64,000 bases of DNA from Bacteroidales bacterium (GTDB taxonomy: Bacteria > Bacteroidota > Bacteroidia > Bacteroidales > Tenuifilaceae). Numbering within the stretch: the stretch's first letter is position 1; each line of letters begins with the position of its first letter. The notes below the pieces were generated by a model. That model ran no database searches. It was not told the DNA's origin and saw only the letters and a list, made by a program, of their open reading frames with translations. Where the stretch lies: NCBI GenBank assembly GCA_016931855.1, contig JAFGDZ010000003.1, positions 1-64,000 on the forward strand, read 5' to 3'. This document shows, in pieces, positions 60,582 to 64,000 of the stretch. The position numbers and the translations under genes were made by a program.

Positions 60582-61022
60582 ATGAACACTATTTACGAAA
60601 CTAAAGTAACCGCAACTGGCGGAAGAGACGGAAGAGTAACCAGCGAAGATGGAATTCTAGACCTTAACGTACGCATCCCAAACGCAATGGGCGGCCAAGG
60701 TGGAAACTACACAAATCCAGAACAGCTTTTTGCTGCAGGGTATTCCGCTTGTTTTGATAGCGCATTAAACCATGTAGCCAGATTACAGCGTCAAAAAATC
60801 ACCTCAAAAACCACAGCTAAGGTTGGCCTACAAGCCTCTGAAACCGATGGCTTCAACATAGTGGTAACGATAGACGTTGAGATTGGTGGCGTTGACACCC
60901 AAGTGGCAAACGAGCTACTAATTAAAGCTCATGCAACCTGTCCATACTCAAAAGCCATAAGAAACAATGTAGTGGTAACACTAAACCTTGTTGACTCAAA
61001 CGTGATAGTTCACAACGAGTAA
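60582..61022 (+). CDS. ohr: Ohr/OsmC organic hydroperoxide resistance protein
   Basis: The 146-residue Ohr-type peroxidase has both redox Cys (Cys57 in GYSACFDSA and Cys120 in HATCPYSKA), and TATGGRDGRV with the catalytic Arg. It reduces organic peroxides using lipoylated or other thiol partners in the cytoplasm. It is followed by ohrR on the same strand, 121 bases downstream, with similar promoter palindromes. Confidence 0.95.
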   Translation: MNTIYETKVTATGGRDGRVTSEDGILDLNVRIPNAMGGQGGNYTNPEQLFAAGYSACFDSALNHVARLQRQKITSKTTAKVGLQASETDGFNIVVTIDVEIGGVDTQVANELLIKAHATCPYSKAIRNNVVVTLNLVDSNVIVHNE

Positions 61023-61097
61023 GCACAAAAACAACTCAGAGTAGTGATGCTAATGCTGCGCCCCTACTCTGAGTTGATTATCACCAGAATGATTTGA

Positions 61098-61115
61098 TAT
61101 ATTTGTATCACAAAT
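61098..61115 (+). promoter_or_regulatory. ohrR promoter and operator
   Basis: -7 box TATATTTG (61098-61105) overlapped by the perfect inverted repeat ATTTGT-ATC-ACAAAT (61101-61115). Self-repression by OhrR is expected. Confidence 0.6.
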
Positions 61116-61143
61116 CACTGGTAGTAACCCAAAATAACTAGAG

Positions 61144-61599
61144 ATGGAATTTGAACAGCTAAAACTAAGCAATCAGCTTTGCTTTCCCGTTTACGCCGCA
61201 TCTAGATTGATTACAAGAGAGTACAAACCTCATCTCGAAAAACTTGGGATAACCTACCCTCAGTACCTTGTACTAATGGTACTATGGGAAAACGACAGCC
61301 TATCGGTTGTTGAGATAGCACACAAGCTAATACTAAACACAAATACCATAACTCCTCTGCTAAAGAGGATGGAAAGCCAAGGGATACTAACCAGAACCCG
61401 TTCCGAAACCGACGAGCGAAAGGTTATAGTCTCATTAACCGATAAGGGGAAAGAGATGCGCATTCAGGCCGCCTCCATTCCTGAAGAACTGGCCAAGAAC
61501 ATAATAAACGACTTGCTAAAAGCAGAGGATATTATCACGCTTAGGAATACTCTTAATAGCCTAATTGACATCCTAATAGAAAAGGACAGCAACTTCTAA
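61144..61599 (+). CDS. ohrR: MarR-family organic peroxide sensor (OhrR-like)
   Basis: The 151-residue MarR repressor has the Cys sensor at residue 13 (NQLCFPVYAASRLI) and the winged HTH (SVVEIAHKLILNTNTITPLLKRMESQGILTRTRSETDERK). There is no second Cys, so it is the one-Cys OhrR type, which needs mixed disulfides for inactivation. Oxidation would free the ohr promoter. Confidence 0.92.
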   Translation: MEFEQLKLSNQLCFPVYAASRLITREYKPHLEKLGITYPQYLVLMVLWENDSLSVVEIAHKLILNTNTITPLLKRMESQGILTRTRSETDERKVIVSLTDKGKEMRIQAASIPEELAKNIINDLLKAEDIITLRNTLNSLIDILIEKDSNF

Positions 61600-61654
61600 A
61601 CGGCTTAGCATCGCAGATTCAAAGAAATTAGCACATCCAGAGCATAAAAACTAA

Positions 61655-61685
61655 AGAAAAAAGGATTGCCCGTTGGGCAATCCTT
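61655..61685 (-). terminator. Terminator of the methyltransferase gene
   Basis: The 11-bp stem AAGGATTGCCC/GGGCAATCCTT (61661-61671 with 61675-61685) and following T-run on the minus strand. It may also serve ohrR. Confidence 0.85.
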
Positions 61686-61696
61686 AGTATCAGAAG

Positions 61697-62473
61697 CTAA
61701 ACCTTTTTACCGATGTAAAACACGTAGCCATAGTACTCCTTGTACTTTTGGTACAGCTCAGCCTCATGGCGTTCATTGGCTACAAGCTCCTCAGCAACCC
61801 TATTGCCAGCATGCTTGCTCAAGAAAAGCTGTTGCGCCTTAGCTTGTGGAACATAATAATGCTCGGTCCAGCAATTCTCTGGCAGAATAAATGTAGCAAT
61901 GGGAATATAACCTGCGGCTTGCAACTGAGCTACCTTGTTTTGAATGGTGTCAACTTCAGGATATGCACTATTCCAAAAATCAGCTATTTCGGTAGGGCGC
62001 TCCTGGGTAAACCACGATACTTCAGAAACAACAACGTACCCACCTCTCTTAAGGAATTGATGCCACTCAGCAAGCCCACGCTTAAAGCCAATGTTGTAAA
62101 TGGCGCCCTCGGACCAAATTAAATCTAGCTCCTCGGATTCAAAGGGAAGGCTCTCCATGGAGCCAACAACACCCTTTACCCTATTGTGGAGGTTTAGCTG
62201 CTGCGCATTGTCGCAAAATTTATCAATAAAGGCAGGGAACAAATCGATACCCGTTATACTTCCCAATGTATTCTGCGCCAAAACCATTGTTTGCCCCCCA
62301 GTACCGCAGCCAATATCGGCTATGCGCGATTCAGAGGAAAGATTATCAACAAAGCTCAGAGCCTTTAGAGTTACCTCGGGGCTACCTGGCCCTTGGCGCT
62401 CAACGCCTAAAAAGTATTCGCAGATTAGGTTAAAATCGAAATCGTGAATTGTTTTATTACTATCGTTACTCAT
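61697..62473 (-). CDS. Class I SAM-dependent methyltransferase
   Basis: The 258-residue protein has SAM motif [18 protein letters not shown] (about 55-71), followed by [12 protein letters not shown] and [14 protein letters not shown], a typical small-molecule methyltransferase. Substrate unknown. There is no partner gene; it is transcribed against ohrR. Confidence 0.88.
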   Translation of the reverse strand: MSNDSNKTIHDFDFNLICEYFLGVERQGPGSPEVTLKALSFVDNLSSESRIADIGCGTGGQTMVLAQNTLGSITGIDLFPAFIDKFCDNAQQLNLHNRVKGVVGSMESLPFESEELDLIWSEGAIYNIGFKRGLAEWHQFLKRGGYVVVSEVSWFTQERPTEIADFWNSAYPEVDTIQNKVAQLQAAGYIPIATFILPENCWTEHYYVPQAKAQQLFLSKHAGNRVAEELVANERHEAELYQKYKEYYGYVFYIGKKV

Positions 62474-62831
62474 GATGTAATACGTTTATGGCTAAGTCTG
62501 GGTAAAAACCAAGAATCAGCATACAATTAAAAAAAGTGTATAAGATATGTGTCCAACAAGAACTGCTGGGTAAGAATGAAGGGACAACCCCGATTTACAC
62601 CAAGGGTTGTTTACTTAACCGAATCCAAGTTACGTAGTAACATCCAAAAGTATTAGTGGGACAAAGATAACCATTTTCTCTCTGCAAAGTACTAGAGCAG
62701 CCTCATTCTAACACAGCACAACGTTACAACTACCAGAATTGCCAAACAAGGTTTGGCTTTGACTTTTTATCTTTAAGCAGGAATGCTAACTTTGCATACA
62801 TTGTTAAATATCAATAAAATTCATTTTGTTT
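62474..62831. other. Intergenic region with the MscS promoter
   Basis: No coding sequence. A TAACTTTG box at 62787-62794 fits the TAnnTTTG -7 element and lies 37 bases before ATG 62832. The -33 element is unclear. Confidence 0.45.
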
Positions 62832-63659
62832 ATGGAAGAGATTACATCGATGCTACCATCAACCGATTTGCTTGTAAACTACGCAATAACCTATGGCGGT
62901 AAAATTATGCTCGCCGTACTTACGCTACTAATTGGGCTTTGGCTCATAAAAAAATTCACCAAGATGCTAAGGCGCGTGTTTGAAAAGCGCTCCTTTGATA
63001 AATCGCTGCAAACTTTCCTTATTTCGTTTATTGGGATAACACTAAAGCTTCTGCTTATAATTAGCGTTATTACAATGGTAGGAGTACAAATGACCTCGTT
63101 TATTGCACTACTAGGTGCAGCAGGACTAGCCTTTGGCATGGCACTATCGGGCACGTTGCAAAACTTTGCAGGTGGAGTTATGCTTTTAATACTCAAACCC
63201 TTTAAAGTTGGCGACTACATTGAGGCGCAAGGATTTGCAGGAACAGTTAAGGAGATGCAAATTTTCCATACCATACTAAACACTCCCGACAAGAAGCTAA
63301 TAATTATTCCAAACGGAGGGCTAAGCACTGGCTCACTTATTAACTACTCCACAGAGCCAACCCGAAGGGTTGACTGGACCTTTGGCATTGGATACTCCGA
63401 TGATATTGACAAGGCAAAGAGAGTTATACTAGAGGTACTTAGTGCCGACGAAAGGATACTAAAAGACCCTGAACCATTTGTGGGAGTAAGTAGCCTTGGA
63501 GCAAGTTCTGTTGATATTGCAACAAGAGTATGGGTAAATGCAGCCGATTACTGGGATGTTTTCTTTAAAATGAACGAAGATGTTAAAAAGGCCTTCGATA
63601 AACAAGAAATATCTATTCCCTTCCCACAGCACGATGTGCACATTTACCAATCGAAGTAA
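62832..63659 (+). CDS. MscS-family mechanosensitive ion channel
   Basis: The 275-residue protein has three transmembrane helices, the third being the pore helix GLAFGMALSGTLQNFAGGVMLLI, followed by LKPFKVGDYIEAQGFAGTVKEM and the beta domain (IIPNGGLSTGSLINYSTEPTRR). It opens on membrane tension and releases solutes under osmotic downshock. The length equals E. coli MscS type. Start at ATG 62832, since the earlier in-frame codon is TTG. Confidence 0.95.
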   Translation: MEEITSMLPSTDLLVNYAITYGGKIMLAVLTLLIGLWLIKKFTKMLRRVFEKRSFDKSLQTFLISFIGITLKLLLIISVITMVGVQMTSFIALLGAAGLAFGMALSGTLQNFAGGVMLLILKPFKVGDYIEAQGFAGTVKEMQIFHTILNTPDKKLIIIPNGGLSTGSLINYSTEPTRRVDWTFGIGYSDDIDKAKRVILEVLSADERILKDPEPFVGVSSLGASSVDIATRVWVNAADYWDVFFKMNEDVKKAFDKQEISIPFPQHDVHIYQSK

Positions 63660-63684
63660 AACGGATTTTGTAGAGATTACACTA

Positions 63685-63716
63685 GGGCGCATTACTCTTA
63701 ATGCGCCCTTTTCTTT
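63685..63716 (+). terminator. Terminator after the MscS gene
   Basis: Stem GGGCGCAT/ATGCGCCC (63685-63692 with 63701-63708), extended by TTA/TAA bases, followed by a T-rich run. Confidence 0.85.
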
Positions 63717-64000
63717 GGTGTAAATACAACACAAAACAGGTAATATCCTCTTATTTTGCAACTAGGCACTTCAGCATCATGCTATGCTGTTGCCACGCTC
63801 CACACTTGCCTAGCACAACAAAGAAAAGGCACGACTGGCTCAGCAAAACAACAACTAAACCACACCAAATAAAAGCGATGCAAAGGAAAAAGTTACATTT
63901 GCGTACGAGACAATCACCCGGAAAAACATCAACAAAAAGGAATAGTGAAGTAAAATAACCTGAGTGGGAACAAGGCAACAAGGAGCATAAAAGCAAACCT
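63717..64000. other. Window end, no gene recognised
   Basis: Short open frames on both strands lack start context and protein-like composition. The sequence may hold a promoter of the next gene to the right. Confidence 0.4.

Noticed and set aside
63701-63996. Open frames on both strands at the window end
   Set aside because: Low-complexity, basic or hydrophobic random-looking products without start context; the plus frame begins in the MscS terminator.

Overview
The window is a stretch of a Bacteroidota chromosome, most likely Bacteroidales. The support is a SusC/SusD pair, a type IX secretion (Por) sorting domain on a papain-like protease, TPR-LuxR-type regulation, TAnnTTTG-type promoter -7 boxes and few Shine-Dalgarno sequences in the host genes. 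The species cannot be named from the sequence alone.

Left host arm (1-18.1 kb). This is dominated by secreted or periplasmic peptidases: an M6 metalloprotease cut by the window edge, two S9 dipeptidyl-peptidase-IV-like enzymes, a C69 dipeptidase, an S37 peptidase, an M24 Xaa-Pro aminopeptidase and a C1 papain-like protease with a lipoprotein partner. It reads as a protein- and peptide-degrading lifestyle. Between the first S9 gene and the C69 gene lie a convergent EcoO109I/PmeII-like type II restriction endonuclease and C5-methyltransferase pair, and a YkgJ-type cysteine-cluster protein.

Prophage (about 18.13-52.55 kb). This is an apparently complete Mu-like transposable phage of about 34.4 kb, lying reversed in the window. 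The left end, with the S24 repressor, is near 52.5 kb. The early operon runs leftward: Ner-like HTH, membrane protein, MuA-like DDE transposase, MuB-like ATPase, DUF3164, GemA-like protein, HAD protein, RecA-like ATPase and two antirepressor-like proteins, ending in a terminator at 42.4 kb. From a divergent late control region at 25.1-25.3 kb, one block runs left (terminase, gp36-like, a portal-MuF fusion with a BECR/CdiA-C-like C-terminus, gpG, tail-terminator candidate). The other runs right (protease, capsid, contractile tail, tape measure, baseplate, amidase, spanin-like lysis genes, fibres). Both extremities carry the inverted 12-mer TTTGAATCGTGC, with extra related sites at the repressor end, as expected for transposase binding sites. 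The tail assembly chaperone has a T_TTT_TTA slippery site for -1 frameshifting. A palindromic motif, TTTAAAC-N3-RYTTAAR, recurs at least seven times across the phage, five times close to start codons.

Right host arm (52.55-64 kb). A SusC-SusD-lipoprotein locus lies next to a TPR-LuxR regulator. Removing the phage would place the SusCD lipoprotein gene directly upstream of the left-arm lipoprotein and papain-like protease, so the phage appears to have split a protein/peptide-uptake locus. Then follow ohr and ohrR with shared operator-like palindromes, a SAM methyltransferase and an MscS channel.

Most notable: the portal-MuF-BECR fusion, the dispersed phage palindrome, a unimolecular-spanin-like protein, a structured non-coding element at 43.5 kb, a 3' tRNA-half-like sequence at 46.45 kb, and the locus split by insertion.
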